Part shown: positions 53,613 to 62,387 of the stretch, piece by piece | How positions within the stretch are numbered: position 1 is the stretch's first letter | How the letters are laid out: every line of letters starts with the position of its first letter | NCBI GenBank assembly: GCA_030160035.1 | Contig: BSNO01000004.1 | Coordinates: forward strand, 620,001-684,000 | Length of the DNA stretch: 64,000 bases | Direction of reading: 5' to 3' | Origin: Rhizobium albus | Lineage (GTDB): Bacteria; Pseudomonadota; Alphaproteobacteria; Rhizobiales; Rhizobiaceae | Notes under the pieces: generated by a model | Databases searched by the model: none | The model's input: only the letters and a program-made list of their open reading frames with translations | Told to the model about the DNA's origin: nothing | Translations under genes and position numbers: made by a program

Positions 53613-54458
53613 ATGAAGATCATCAGGACGGTGGTGGAACTGCGCGAAGAGGTCAGGTCGTGGCGCCGGGAGGGCTGCACCGTCGGCGTGGTGCCGACCA
53701 TGGGCGCGCTCCACGAAGGCCATCTCAGCCTGGTGCGTCGAGCGCTCGCGGAAACGGACAGGGTGATCGTGACGCTTTTCGTCAATCCCAAGCAGTTTAA
53801 CGATGCGTCCGACCTTGCCGCCTATCCACGCACGGAAGAGAGCGACGCTGAAAAGCTTAAGCCCCTTGGCGCGCACGTGCTCTATGCGCCGAGTGCTGCG
53901 GAAATGTACCCATCGGGCTTCCAGACCAAGGTGTCCGTCTCCGGTGTCTCAGAAGGCCTTTGTGGCGCGGGACGAGCGGGTCATTTCGATGGGGTCGCGA
54001 CGGTGGTCTCCAAGCTTTTCCTTCAGGCCGGTGCCGACAAGGCGTTCTTCGGCGAGAAAGACTTTCAACAACTGCACGTGGTTCGTCGTATGGCGCGGGA
54101 CCTCGACATTCCGATCGAGGTCATCGGCTGCCCAACCGTGCGCGACGCCGATGGATTGGCTCTGTCGTCGCGAAACGAGCGGCTGTCCCCAGCAGCGCGC
54201 GCGAATGCCACCGCCATCCCGGCCGCCTTGTACGAAGCGGCGAGGCAACTGGCCGCAGGGGCTGGGATCGCCGAGACGCTGAGTGCGGCAACCGAGCGGC
54301 TGAAATCCATCCCGGAGGCACGGTTCGAGTATCTCGAACTGCGCCATGAGGACGATCTGTCGCCGGTAAACGCGATCGCTCGGCCGGCGCGCCTGCTGGC
54401 GGCGGTGTGGTTGGGAGACGTGCGGCTGATCGACAACGTGCCGGTCGCTGCACCCTAA
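53613..54458 (+). CDS. panC: Pantothenate synthetase
   Basis: 281-residue ATP-dependent ligase joining pantoate and beta-alanine. Nucleotide-binding motifs are PTMGALHEGHLSL (H34, H37) and VNPKQFNDASDL; DADGLALSSRN is the KMSKS-like C-terminal motif. panB is not adjacent. It ends 135 bp before the aromatic-CoA cluster and does not appear to be part of it. Confidence 0.96.
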   Translation: MKIIRTVVELREEVRSWRREGCTVGVVPTMGALHEGHLSLVRRALAETDRVIVTLFVNPKQFNDASDLAAYPRTEESDAEKLKPLGAHVLYAPSAAEMYPSGFQTKVSVSGVSEGLCGAGRAGHFDGVATVVSKLFLQAGADKAFFGEKDFQQLHVVRRMARDLDIPIEVIGCPTVRDADGLALSSRNERLSPAARANATAIPAALYEAARQLAAGAGIAETLSAATERLKSIPEARFEYLELRHEDDLSPVNAIARPARLLAAVWLGDVRLIDNVPVAAP

Positions 54459-54511
54459 GGGGATGTCTGGTCGATGGAGCGGCGACGGCATCCTTCGAGC
54501 CCTCCGAAACA

Positions 54512-54550
54512 GAAACTTTAGGCTTGAAGTTTCATGCTTGAAAAAAGCAT
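54512..54550. promoter_or_regulatory. Paired inverted repeats, candidate MarR operator of the aromatic-CoA cluster
   Basis: GAAACTT (54512-54518) and AAGTTTC (54527-54533) are perfect 7-bp arms with an 8-nt spacer. Directly next to it ATGCTT (54534-54539) and AAGCAT (54545-54550) form a second perfect dyad with a 5-nt centre. GCTTGAA also occurs as a direct repeat inside. The site ends 43 bp before the first gene of a cluster that encodes its own MarR regulator. Confidence 0.55.
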
Positions 54551-54593
54551 CTCGCTCTGACACTCTCCTGCTCGAACATGAGGGAGTGAAGCG

Positions 54594-56885
54594 ATGCGCG
54601 TTGCATGTCTTGGTGGCGGTCCGGCCGGTCTCTATTTTGCAATCAGCATGAAGCTGCGCGACCCTTCCCACGAGGTGGTCGTCATCGAGCGGAACCGTCC
54701 GAACGATACGTTCGGCTGGGGCGTCGTCCTGTCGGACGAGACGCTCGACAATCTGGCGGCAAACGACGCCAAGAGCGCTGAAGCGATCCGCGAGCACTTC
54801 GCCTACTGGGACGACATCGCCGTCGTCTACAAGGATACCAAGACGGTTTCGACCGGACACGGCTTCTGCGGCATCGGCCGCAAGAAACTGCTGGAACTCC
54901 TGCAGGCTCGGGCACGTGAACTCGGTGTCGAACTGCGTTTCGAGACCGAGATCGACGACGTGCGCCGCTACATGGCCGAATATGACCTCGTCATCGCCTC
55001 GGACGGCCTGAACTCCAAGGCCCGCAAGACGTTCGAAGATGTCTTCAAGCCCGACATCGACAATCGCAAATGCAAGTTCGTCTGGCTCGGCACGCACCAG
55101 AAGTTCGACGACGCCTTTACCTTCATCTTCGAAAAGACCCAACATGGCTGGGTCTGGGCCCATGCCTACCAGTTCGACCCCGACACGGCGACGTTCATCG
55201 TCGAATGCAGCCAGGAGACCTGGGACAAGTTCGGCTTCGGCGACATGAGCCAGCAGGAGTCGATCGCGGTCTGCGAGGAGATCTTCAAGGACCACCTCGG
55301 CGGTCACAGCCTGATGACCAATGCCAACCACATCCGCGGTTCGGCCTGGATCAATTTCCCGCGCGTGCTCTGCGAACGCTGGTCGTATGAAAACCTCGCG
55401 CTTATGGGCGATGCGGCGGCGTCCGCGCATTTCTCCATCGGTTCGGGTACGAAACTCGCGCTGGAAAGCGCGATCGCCATGGCTGATTATCTGCATTCCG
55501 AGCCGACGCTCGAAGCGGCCTTCACCAAATATGAGGACGCGCGACGGCTGGAAGTTCTGCGCCTGCAGTCGGCTGCGAAGAATTCGCTCGCCTGGTTTGA
55601 AGATGTGGAGCGCTATCTCGATCTCGATCCGGTGCAGTTCAACTATTCCCTGCTCACCCGGTCGCAGCGCATCAGCCATGAGAACCTGCGCCTGCGCGAT
55701 GCGGATTGGTTGGAAAGTGCCGAAGGCTGGTTCCAGAAGCAGGCGGGCGTCAACGGCAACTCGCCGATCCGCCGCCCCATGTTCGCGCCCTTCAAGCTGC
55801 GCGACATGACGCTCAAGAACCGCGTCGTCGTGTCGCCCATGGCGCAATACAAGGCCGTCGACGGCACCCCGACCGACTGGCATCTCGTGCATTATGGCGA
55901 ACGCGCCAAGGGCGGCGCGGGACTGGTCTATGTCGAGATGACCTGCGTGTCGCCCGAAGGCCGCATCACGCCGGGTTGCCCGGGGCTTTACAAGCCCGAG
56001 CACGAGGCTGCGTGGAAGCGCATCGTCGATTTCGTGCACGCCGAGACGGATGCCAAGATCTGCGCTCAGATCGGCCATGCCGGCGCCAAGGGCTCGACTC
56101 AGGTCGGCTGGGAAGAAATGGACGCGCCGCTGCGCGAGGGCAATTGGGAGCTTCTCGCACCCTCCGTCGTGCCGTGGTCGGACAAGAATGCGGCTCCGAA
56201 GGAAATGGACCGCGCCGACATGGACAAGGTGCGCGACCAGTTCGTCGCGTCTGCCGAGATGGCCGATCGCGCAGGCTTCGACATGCTCGAAATCCACATG
56301 GCGCATGGCTATCTGCTGTCGGCCTTCATCACGCCTTTGACCAACCGCCGCACCGATGAGTATGGCGGCAGCCTGGAAAATCGCATGCGATACCCGCTGG
56401 AAATCTTCCACGCGGTGCGTGCCGTCTGGCCGCAGAACAAGCCGATCTCCGTGCGCATCTCCGCCAATGACTGGGTGGAAGGCGAGGGCGTCGGCCCAGG
56501 CGAAGCGGTTGAGATCGCCCGCATGCTGCAGGCAGCTGGCGTCGATATCTGCGACGTTTCGGCAGGTCAGACCTCGAAGCGTGCGCGGCCCGTCTATGGC
56601 CGCATGTTCCAGACGCCGTTCTCGGACCGCATTCGCAACGAAACGGGCATGGCGACCATGGCCGTCGGCAACATCTATGAGCCCGACCACGTCAACTCGA
56701 TCCTGATGGCCGGCCGCGCCGACCTCGTTTGCCTTGCCCGACCGCACCTGGCCGATCCGTACTGGATGCTGCATGCGGCAGCTGGTCTTGGTGATCGCAA
56801 CGAGGCCTGGCCTGCTCCTTATTGGCCGGGTCGCGACCAGCTCTACCGCCTGTCGGAGCGCGGCGAAAACCTGACGGCTGTCTGA
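54594..56885 (+). CDS. Fused flavin monooxygenase/OYE-type reductase (2-aminobenzoyl-CoA monooxygenase/reductase family)
   Basis: 763 residues. The N-terminal half (about 1-385) is a flavin hydroxylase with [17 protein letters not shown] and [18 protein letters not shown]. The C-terminal half (about 395-763) is an Old Yellow Enzyme-type TIM barrel with [38 protein letters not shown] and [17 protein letters not shown]. This two-domain architecture is that of Azoarcus 2-aminobenzoyl-CoA monooxygenase/reductase, which hydroxylates then reduces the ring, and of salicylyl-CoA 5-hydroxylase fusions. First gene of the cluster, with an AGGGAG ribosome site. Confidence 0.9.
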   Translation: MRVACLGGGPAGLYFAISMKLRDPSHEVVVIERNRPNDTFGWGVVLSDETLDNLAANDAKSAEAIREHFAYWDDIAVVYKDTKTVSTGHGFCGIGRKKLLELLQARARELGVELRFETEIDDVRRYMAEYDLVIASDGLNSKARKTFEDVFKPDIDNRKCKFVWLGTHQKFDDAFTFIFEKTQHGWVWAHAYQFDPDTATFIVECSQETWDKFGFGDMSQQESIAVCEEIFKDHLGGHSLMTNANHIRGSAWINFPRVLCERWSYENLALMGDAAASAHFSIGSGTKLALESAIAMADYLHSEPTLEAAFTKYEDARRLEVLRLQSAAKNSLAWFEDVERYLDLDPVQFNYSLLTRSQRISHENLRLRDADWLESAEGWFQKQAGVNGNSPIRRPMFAPFKLRDMTLKNRVVVSPMAQYKAVDGTPTDWHLVHYGERAKGGAGLVYVEMTCVSPEGRITPGCPGLYKPEHEAAWKRIVDFVHAETDAKICAQIGHAGAKGSTQVGWEEMDAPLREGNWELLAPSVVPWSDKNAAPKEMDRADMDKVRDQFVASAEMADRAGFDMLEIHMAHGYLLSAFITPLTNRRTDEYGGSLENRMRYPLEIFHAVRAVWPQNKPISVRISANDWVEGEGVGPGEAVEIARMLQAAGVDICDVSAGQTSKRARPVYGRMFQTPFSDRIRNETGMATMAVGNIYEPDHVNSILMAGRADLVCLARPHLADPYWMLHAAAGLGDRNEAWPAPYWPGRDQLYRLSERGENLTAV

Positions 56886-57652
56886 TGAGCGGCCTCGATC
56901 TCGCCGGGCGCCATGCGCTCGTGACCGGTGGCGGCACCGGTGTCGGTGCCGTGATCGCCGAGACGCTGGCAGCCCGCGGCGCGTCCGTCACCATTCTCGG
57001 CCGTCGGCTTTCGGCGCTGGAGGATGTGGCAGGCTCGCATGAGCGCATTTTCGCGGTCGAAGGTGACGTGACCGACGAAGTCTCCATTGCAGATGCGTTT
57101 GAGAGAGCGACTGCGGAGTGCGGCCCGCTCTCCATCGTCGTTGCCAATGCCGGTGCGGCCGACAGCGTGCCCTTCCACAAGATGGACATCGACGGCTGGA
57201 ACCGCATGTTGGCGGTGAACCTCACCGGCGTCTTCACGACGTTTCGGCACGCGCTGCCGACAATGCGCGATGCCCGCTTCGGGCGGCTGATCGCAATCGC
57301 GTCGACGGCGGGCCTCAAAGGCTACCCTTACGTCTCGCACTATTGCGCCGCCAAGCATGGCGTCATCGGCCTGACGCGGGCGCTGGCGCTCGAAACGGCG
57401 AAGACGGGCGTGACAGTCAACGCCATCTGCCCGGGCTTCACCGAAACGCCGCTTCTGGAGCGCTCGATCGAGAACATCATGGAAAAGACCGGCAAGGGGC
57501 GTGACGAGGCAGCGGCTGCGCTGACCGTCAACAACCCGATGGGCCGCTTCATCCAGCCGCGCGAGATTGCCGATGCCGTGACGTGGCTTTGCGGCGCCGA
57601 TGCCGGCTCGGTCACTGGGCAGGCGATCTCGATTTCGGGGGGCGAGATATGA
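56885..57652 (+). CDS. Short-chain dehydrogenase/reductase of the aromatic-CoA cluster
   Basis: 255-residue SDR. The cofactor motif is TGGGTGVGAVIAE near residue 13 and the catalytic set is IASTAGLKG (Ser) with YVSHYCAAKHG (Tyr-X3-Lys). It starts on the stop codon of the monooxygenase/reductase (TGATG, 56883-56887), so it is translationally coupled. A likely job is oxidation or reduction of the ring ketone/hydroxyl made by the first enzyme; that is inference from position. Confidence 0.92.
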   Translation: MSGLDLAGRHALVTGGGTGVGAVIAETLAARGASVTILGRRLSALEDVAGSHERIFAVEGDVTDEVSIADAFERATAECGPLSIVVANAGAADSVPFHKMDIDGWNRMLAVNLTGVFTTFRHALPTMRDARFGRLIAIASTAGLKGYPYVSHYCAAKHGVIGLTRALALETAKTGVTVNAICPGFTETPLLERSIENIMEKTGKGRDEAAAALTVNNPMGRFIQPREIADAVTWLCGADAGSVTGQAISISGGEI

Positions 57653-58143
57653 GTGATCAGGAAACCGCCAAGGCCGTGGAGCCTCTGGAAATCGCAAAGC
57701 CCGATGCGGCGCGCCAGCGCCTGCGGGTCTGGCTGAAGCTCTTGAAGACGCAGCGCCAGATTGAGGCCGTTCTGCGCGAGCGCCTGCGGGTGGAATACAA
57801 CACGACCCTGCCGCGCTTCGATGTGCTGGCCGCGCTTTATCGTGCCGAAAAGGGCATGAAGATGAGCGAATTGTCGTCCGAGCTCATGGTCTCGAACGGC
57901 AATGTGACCGGGATCATCGAGCGGCTCGTGGCGGATGGCCTCGTCGTGCGCGTCTCCGTCGAGAATGACCGCCGCGCCATGCTCGTGCGCCTCACACGAA
58001 AGGGCCAGGAAGATTTCGCCGCGATGGCCGGCGTCCACCGCGGCTGGGTGGATGAATTGCTTGGCGGGCTGGACGAGGATGCTGCCCGCCAGCTGATGGC
58101 GCTTCTGGGCGCCGCCGAACCGAAATTGGGAGAGACTGAATGA
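57649..58143 (+). CDS. MarR-family transcriptional regulator of the aromatic-CoA cluster
   Basis: 164-residue winged-helix repressor. The DNA-binding core shows [25 protein letters not shown] and the wing [15 protein letters not shown]. It overlaps the SDR by ATGA (57649-57652) and the hydratase by ATGA (58140-58143), so it is made in step with the enzymes. MarR proteins in aromatic-CoA clusters often respond to the CoA thioester. The inverted repeats at 54512-54550 are its likely site. Confidence 0.92.
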   Translation: MSDQETAKAVEPLEIAKPDAARQRLRVWLKLLKTQRQIEAVLRERLRVEYNTTLPRFDVLAALYRAEKGMKMSELSSELMVSNGNVTGIIERLVADGLVVRVSVENDRRAMLVRLTRKGQEDFAAMAGVHRGWVDELLGGLDEDAARQLMALLGAAEPKLGETE

Positions 58144-58952
58144 CCGCGATGAAGGATTTGAAGCCGCAGCACTTCGAATGGGAGGTGGACGGCACCATCG
58201 CACGCATTCGCCTGTCGCGCCCCGAGCGCAAGAACCCGCTGACCTTCGAAAGCTACGCGGAATTGCGCGACACCTTCCGCGCGCTGACCTATGCCGACGA
58301 CATCGACGTCGTCGTCTTCCTCCCGAATGGCGGCAATTTCTGCTCCGGCGGTGACGTGCACGACATCATCGGCCCGCTGACGGGCATGGACATGAAGGGC
58401 CTGTTGAACTTCACCCGCATGACCGGCGATCTGGTCAAGGCGATGCTGAACTGCGGCAAGCCGATCATTTCCGCAGTCGATGGCGTGGCCGTCGGCGCCG
58501 GCGCGATCATTACGATGGCGTCCGATATTCGCATCGCGACGCCCGAGGCGAAGACCGCATTCCTCTTCACGAAAGTCGGGCTCGCCGGTTGCGACATGGG
58601 CGCCTGCGCCATGCTGCCCCGCCTGATCGGCCAGGGCCGCGCGGCCGAATTGCTCTATACGGGCCGTTCGATGAGCGCGGACGAAGGCGAACGCTGGGGA
58701 TATTATAATCGCCTCGTGGCCGCTGCCGATCTCGAGAAAGATGCGATGGACATCGCCTCGCGCATCGCCGCAGGCCCGAATTTCGCCCACTCGATCACCA
58801 AGACCCAGCTGAACCACGAATGGTCGATGGGGCTGGAACAGGCGATCGAAGCGGAAGCACAGGCGCAGGCGATCTGCATGCAGACGCAGGATTTCCACCG
58901 CGCCTACCACGCCTTCGTTGCAAAGCAGAAGCCCGTGTTCGAGGGCAATTGA
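58140..58952 (+). CDS. Enoyl-CoA hydratase/isomerase family protein of the aromatic-CoA cluster
   Basis: 270-residue crotonase. The oxyanion-hole segments are [12 protein letters not shown] and [40 protein letters not shown] follows. An alanine occupies the position where a standard hydratase has its first catalytic glutamate (GAGAII rather than GCELAM), so the reaction may not be simple hydration and could include ring opening or isomerisation. It is coupled to the MarR gene by ATGA and followed by the palindromic repeat. Confidence 0.88.
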   Translation: MTAMKDLKPQHFEWEVDGTIARIRLSRPERKNPLTFESYAELRDTFRALTYADDIDVVVFLPNGGNFCSGGDVHDIIGPLTGMDMKGLLNFTRMTGDLVKAMLNCGKPIISAVDGVAVGAGAIITMASDIRIATPEAKTAFLFTKVGLAGCDMGACAMLPRLIGQGRAAELLYTGRSMSADEGERWGYYNRLVAAADLEKDAMDIASRIAAGPNFAHSITKTQLNHEWSMGLEQAIEAEAQAQAICMQTQDFHRAYHAFVAKQKPVFEGN

Positions 58953-58963
58953 TGGCGACCGTC

Positions 58964-59088
58964 CCCTCATCCGTCCTCGCTTCGCTCGGCCACCTTCTCC
59001 CCAATGGGGAGAAGAGGACGGCTGAGCCAACCGCATATTCCCTCTTCTCCCCACGGGGGAGAAGGTGGCCCGAAGGGCCGGATGAGGG
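58964..59088. repeat. Rhizobial-type palindromic repeat (RIME-like) within the operon
   Basis: The left arm starts CCTCATCCG (about 58965) and continues CCACCTTCTCCCC ... GGGGAGAAG; the right arm carries CTTCTCCCC ... GGGGGAGAAGGTGG and ends CGGATGAGG. The whole ~125 bp is an imperfect palindrome of the kind scattered through rhizobial intergenic regions. It fills the 156 bp gap between the hydratase and acyl-CoA dehydrogenase genes. No second copy was noticed in the window. Confidence 0.8.
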
Positions 59089-59108
59089 TTCTGTTGCGGA
59101 GGAAAACC

Positions 59109-60251
59109 ATGCCTGACCAGTCCTTCCTCTCCTGGCCGTTCTTCGAGGACCGGCATCGCGCGCTGGCAGCCGAACTCGAAGTGTGGTGCGAAAAGCATCT
59201 TCCAGTCGACCATCACGATGTAGACGGCGCCTGCAAGGCGCTGGTCAAGGCGCTCGGCGCCGCCGGGTTCCTGCGCCACTCTGCAATCGATCCGGAAAGC
59301 GATCAGCCGCTCGACGTGCGTTCGCTCGCCATCATCCGCGAAACGCTGGCGCGCCACGACGGTCTTGCCGATTTCGCCTTCGCGATGCAGGGCCTCGGCA
59401 CCGGCGCGATCTCGCTGTTCGGCACGCCCGAGCAGAAGGCCTGGCTTTCGAAAACCCGCGCGGGCGACGCGATCTCGGCTTTCGCGCTTTCGGAGCCGAG
59501 GTCCGGCTCGGACGTCGCGAACATGGACATGACGGCGCGCCGCGATGGCGATGCCTATGTGCTCGACGGCGAGAAGACCTGGATTTCGAATGGCGGCATC
59601 GCCGATCTCTATTGCGTCTTTGCGCGCACCGGCGAGGCACCGGGCGCAAGGGGCATTTCGGCCTTCGTTGTGCCGGCCGATACCCCGGGTCTCACCATCG
59701 CCGAGCGGATCGACGTCATCGCGCCGCATCCATTGGCCCGCCTGAAATTCGAGAATTGCCGCATCCCCGCCGCCGCCCTGATCGGCAAGCCGGGCGATGG
59801 CTTCAAGATTGCCATGTCCGTGCTCGACGTCTTCCGCTCGACCGTTGGCGCGGCGGCGCTTGGCTTTGCCCGCCGGGCGCTGGACGAAACGGTGAAGCGC
59901 GCCCGCGAGCGCGAACTCTTCGGAGCACCGCTCGGTGATTTGCAGATGGTGCAGGGGCACATCGCCGACATGGCGCTCGACGTTGATGCGGCGGCGCTCC
60001 TCATCTACCGCGCCGCCTGGACCAAGGACATGGGCGCGCCGAGGGTCACGCGCGAAGCGGCGATGGCGAAGCTCTACGCGACCGACCGAGCGCAATCGGT
60101 GATCGACAAGGCCGTGCAGATCCATGGAGGAGATGGAGTGCGCAAGGGCTCGATCGTCGAGAGCCTCTACCGCGAGATCCGCGCGCTCAGGATCTACGAG
60201 GGCGCATCGGATGTGCAGAAGGTCGTCATCGCCAGACAGGTCATGGCCTGA
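59109..60251 (+). CDS. Acyl-CoA dehydrogenase of the aromatic-CoA cluster
   Basis: 380-residue FAD flavoprotein. Family landmarks are [18 protein letters not shown] near residue 123, [12 protein letters not shown], the arginine-rich [15 protein letters not shown] helix, and [22 protein letters not shown]. It should oxidise an alicyclic or straight-chain acyl-CoA made later in the pathway. A GGAGG ribosome site lies just past the palindromic repeat, at 59098-59102, so translation starts afresh here. Confidence 0.92.
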   Translation: MPDQSFLSWPFFEDRHRALAAELEVWCEKHLPVDHHDVDGACKALVKALGAAGFLRHSAIDPESDQPLDVRSLAIIRETLARHDGLADFAFAMQGLGTGAISLFGTPEQKAWLSKTRAGDAISAFALSEPRSGSDVANMDMTARRDGDAYVLDGEKTWISNGGIADLYCVFARTGEAPGARGISAFVVPADTPGLTIAERIDVIAPHPLARLKFENCRIPAAALIGKPGDGFKIAMSVLDVFRSTVGAAALGFARRALDETVKRARERELFGAPLGDLQMVQGHIADMALDVDAAALLIYRAAWTKDMGAPRVTREAAMAKLYATDRAQSVIDKAVQIHGGDGVRKGSIVESLYREIRALRIYEGASDVQKVVIARQVMA

Positions 60252-60282
60252 GGTTGGGCGCGAGGTTTTTTGGGAGAGAGAC

Positions 60283-61905
60283 ATGCAACTGGGACCGACG
60301 GGCCACATCGACACCTTCGCCCGCGACAACCTGCCCCCCTTCGATCAGTGGCCTGAGATCGATCTCTCCGGCTTCGATTATCCGGATTATGTGAATGCCG
60401 GCGTCGAGCTCACCGATCGGCTGGTCGAAAAAGGCTTCGGCGACAATGTCGCGCTGATCGGCAATGGCCGCCGCCGCACCTACAAGGAGCTGTCGGACTG
60501 GACGAACCGCCTGGCGCATGCGCTGACCGAGGATTACGGCGTCAAGCCCGGCAACCGCGTGCTGATCCGCTCTGCCAACAACCCTGCCATGGTGGCCTGC
60601 TGGCTCGCTGCGACGAAAGCCGGCGCCGTCGTGGTCAACACGATGCCGATGTTGCGTGCCGGCGAGCTGGCGAAAATCGTCGACAAGGCGGAGATTTCTC
60701 TGGCGCTCTGCGACACGCGGCTGATGGACGAACTCGTCGCCTGCGCCAAGGACAGCAGGTTTTTGGAGAAGGTCGTCGGCTTCGATGGCACCGCCAATTT
60801 CGATGCGGAACTAGACCGCGTGGCACTCGACAAGCCGGTGCGCTTCGATGCGGTGAAGACCGGCCGCGACGACGTGGCGCTGCTCGGATTTACCTCCGGC
60901 ACGACGGGTGAGCCGAAGGCGACGATGCATTTCCACCGCGATCTCCTGATCGTCGCGGACGGCTATGCACGCGAGGTGCTGAACGTCACGCCAGACGACG
61001 TGTTCGTCGGCTCGCCGCCGCTTGCCTTCACCTTCGGCCTTGGCGGCTTGGCCGTGTTCCCGCTGCGCTTCGGCGCGGCTGCGACGCTGCTCGAAAAGGC
61101 AGCGCCGCCGAACATGATCGAGATCATTCAGAAGTACCGCGCCACCGTGTGCTTCACCGCGCCGACGGCCTATCGCGCCATGCTGGCGGCGATGGAAGAG
61201 GGCGCCGATCTATCCTCGCTCCGTGCCGCGGTATCGGCCGGCGAAACGCTTCCGGCGCCGGTTTTCGATGCGTGGGTGAAGAAGACCGGCAAGCCGATGC
61301 TCGATGGTATCGGATCGACTGAACTCCTGCACATCTTCATCACCAACCGCTTCGACGATGCGCGCGCGGGATCGACCGGGCGTCCGGTCACCGGCTATTC
61401 GGCGATTGTGGTCGACGAGGCCATGCAGGAAGTGCCGCGCGGCACGGTCGGTAAGCTGGCGGTCAAGGGCCCGACGGGCTGCCGCTATCTCGCAGACGCC
61501 CGCCAGCGCGACTATGTGCGTGACGGCTGGAATGTCACCGGCGACAGCTTTACCCAGGACGAGGAAGGCTATTTTCATTTCGCCGCCCGTTCCGACGACA
61601 TGATCATCTCCGCCGGCTACAACATCGCCGGGCCCGAGGTGGAAGCGGCGCTGCTCGCCCATGACGATGTCGCCGAATGCGCTGTCATCGGCGTGCCGGA
61701 CGAGGAGCGCGGCACGGTCGTCTGCGCCTATGTGGTCGTGACACAGGGTGTCGAAACGGGAACCGAGACCGCCAGACGCCTTCAGGACCACGTGAAGGCG
61801 GTCATTGCGCCTTACAAATATCCCCGCCTCGTCCGCTTCGTGGACGAACTCCCGAAGACCCAGACCGGCAAGATTCAGCGCTTCAGGCTGCGCGCCGAAA
61901 ACTGA
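60283..61905 (+). CDS. Aryl-CoA ligase, 2-aminobenzoate/benzoate-CoA ligase family
   Basis: 540-residue AMP-forming acid-CoA ligase. The P-loop is GFTSGTTGEPKATMHFHRD near residue 207; A5 LDGIGSTELLHIF, A7 and A8 YVRDGWNVTGD / DDMIISAGYNIAGPEVE and the catalytic lysine in LPKTQTGKIQRF are intact. Benzoate-CoA ligase-like features (GSTE, HIFITN) and length fit 2-aminobenzoate-CoA ligase. It would activate the substrate for the fused monooxygenase. The ATG at 60283 follows GGGAGAGAG. Confidence 0.92.
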   Translation: MQLGPTGHIDTFARDNLPPFDQWPEIDLSGFDYPDYVNAGVELTDRLVEKGFGDNVALIGNGRRRTYKELSDWTNRLAHALTEDYGVKPGNRVLIRSANNPAMVACWLAATKAGAVVVNTMPMLRAGELAKIVDKAEISLALCDTRLMDELVACAKDSRFLEKVVGFDGTANFDAELDRVALDKPVRFDAVKTGRDDVALLGFTSGTTGEPKATMHFHRDLLIVADGYAREVLNVTPDDVFVGSPPLAFTFGLGGLAVFPLRFGAAATLLEKAAPPNMIEIIQKYRATVCFTAPTAYRAMLAAMEEGADLSSLRAAVSAGETLPAPVFDAWVKKTGKPMLDGIGSTELLHIFITNRFDDARAGSTGRPVTGYSAIVVDEAMQEVPRGTVGKLAVKGPTGCRYLADARQRDYVRDGWNVTGDSFTQDEEGYFHFAARSDDMIISAGYNIAGPEVEAALLAHDDVAECAVIGVPDEERGTVVCAYVVVTQGVETGTETARRLQDHVKAVIAPYKYPRLVRFVDELPKTQTGKIQRFRLRAEN

Positions 61906-61928
61906 ACGACAAGACGGAAAGAAGACGA

Positions 61929-62321
61929 ATGAGCGTGACCACACTCCACCCCGAAGGTTGGGCGCCCGCCAAGGGCTACGCGAATGGCATGAAGGCAACG
62001 GGAACGATGATCTTCGTCGGCGGCCAGATCGGCTGGACGGCCGAGCAGGTCTTCGAAACGGACGACTTCGTGGGCCAGTGCGAGCAGGCGTTGAAGAACA
62101 TCCGCGCGGTGCTGGAAGAAGGTGGCGCCGGTCCCGAACACCTCGTGCGACTTACTTGGTTCGTCACCGACAAGCAGGAATACCTCGCCGGCTTGAAGGA
62201 CCTCGGCCGCGTCTATCGCGACGTCATGGGGCGCAATTTCCCGGCCATGACGATGGTGCAGGTCACGGCGCTCGTCGAAGATCGGGCCAAGGTCGAGATC
62301 GAAGCGACTGCCGTTCTCTGA
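61929..62321 (+). CDS. RidA-family enamine/imine deaminase
   Basis: 130-residue YjgF/RidA-fold protein, trimeric in the family. It has MIFVGGQIGWTA, QCEQALKNIRAVLEEGGAG, VRLTWFVTD and NFPAMTMVQVTALVEDRAKVEIEATAVL, where the last segment normally holds the substrate-binding arginine and glutamate. RidA hydrolyses reactive enamines and imines. As last gene of a cluster whose predicted ring product is a 2-amino-ene (an enamine), it is well placed to release ammonia. Confidence 0.92.
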   Translation: MSVTTLHPEGWAPAKGYANGMKATGTMIFVGGQIGWTAEQVFETDDFVGQCEQALKNIRAVLEEGGAGPEHLVRLTWFVTDKQEYLAGLKDLGRVYRDVMGRNFPAMTMVQVTALVEDRAKVEIEATAVL

Positions 62322-62364
62322 AGCGGTCTTCTAAAGGCGACGTCCGGACGTTCGGAAACTGTAG

Positions 62365-62387
62365 GGCCGTCAGTGTTGCTGACGGCC
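62365..62387. repeat. Perfect inverted repeat at the convergent ridA/accA ends
   Basis: GGCCGTCAG (62365-62373) and CTGACGGCC (62379-62387) form a 9-bp stem with a 5-nt loop. The stem covers the accA stop codon and its last codons. No T-run follows on either strand. It may slow or stop convergent transcripts or protect the 3' end of accA mRNA. Confidence 0.6.

Noticed and set aside
53949-56774. 941-codon open frame antisense to panC and the fused monooxygenase
   Set aside because: It spans two well-supported genes and their spacer on the other strand, with no ribosome site or family features. It is a compositional shadow.
60252-60282. Terminator before the aryl-CoA ligase gene (TTTTTT near 60266)
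   Set aside because: There is a T-run but no inverted repeat in front of it, and the next gene starts about 10 bp later, so it is not a terminator.
57837-60329. 830-codon open frame antisense to the aromatic-CoA cluster
   Set aside because: It reads through the palindromic repeat and three clear genes. No domain can be recognised in the product.
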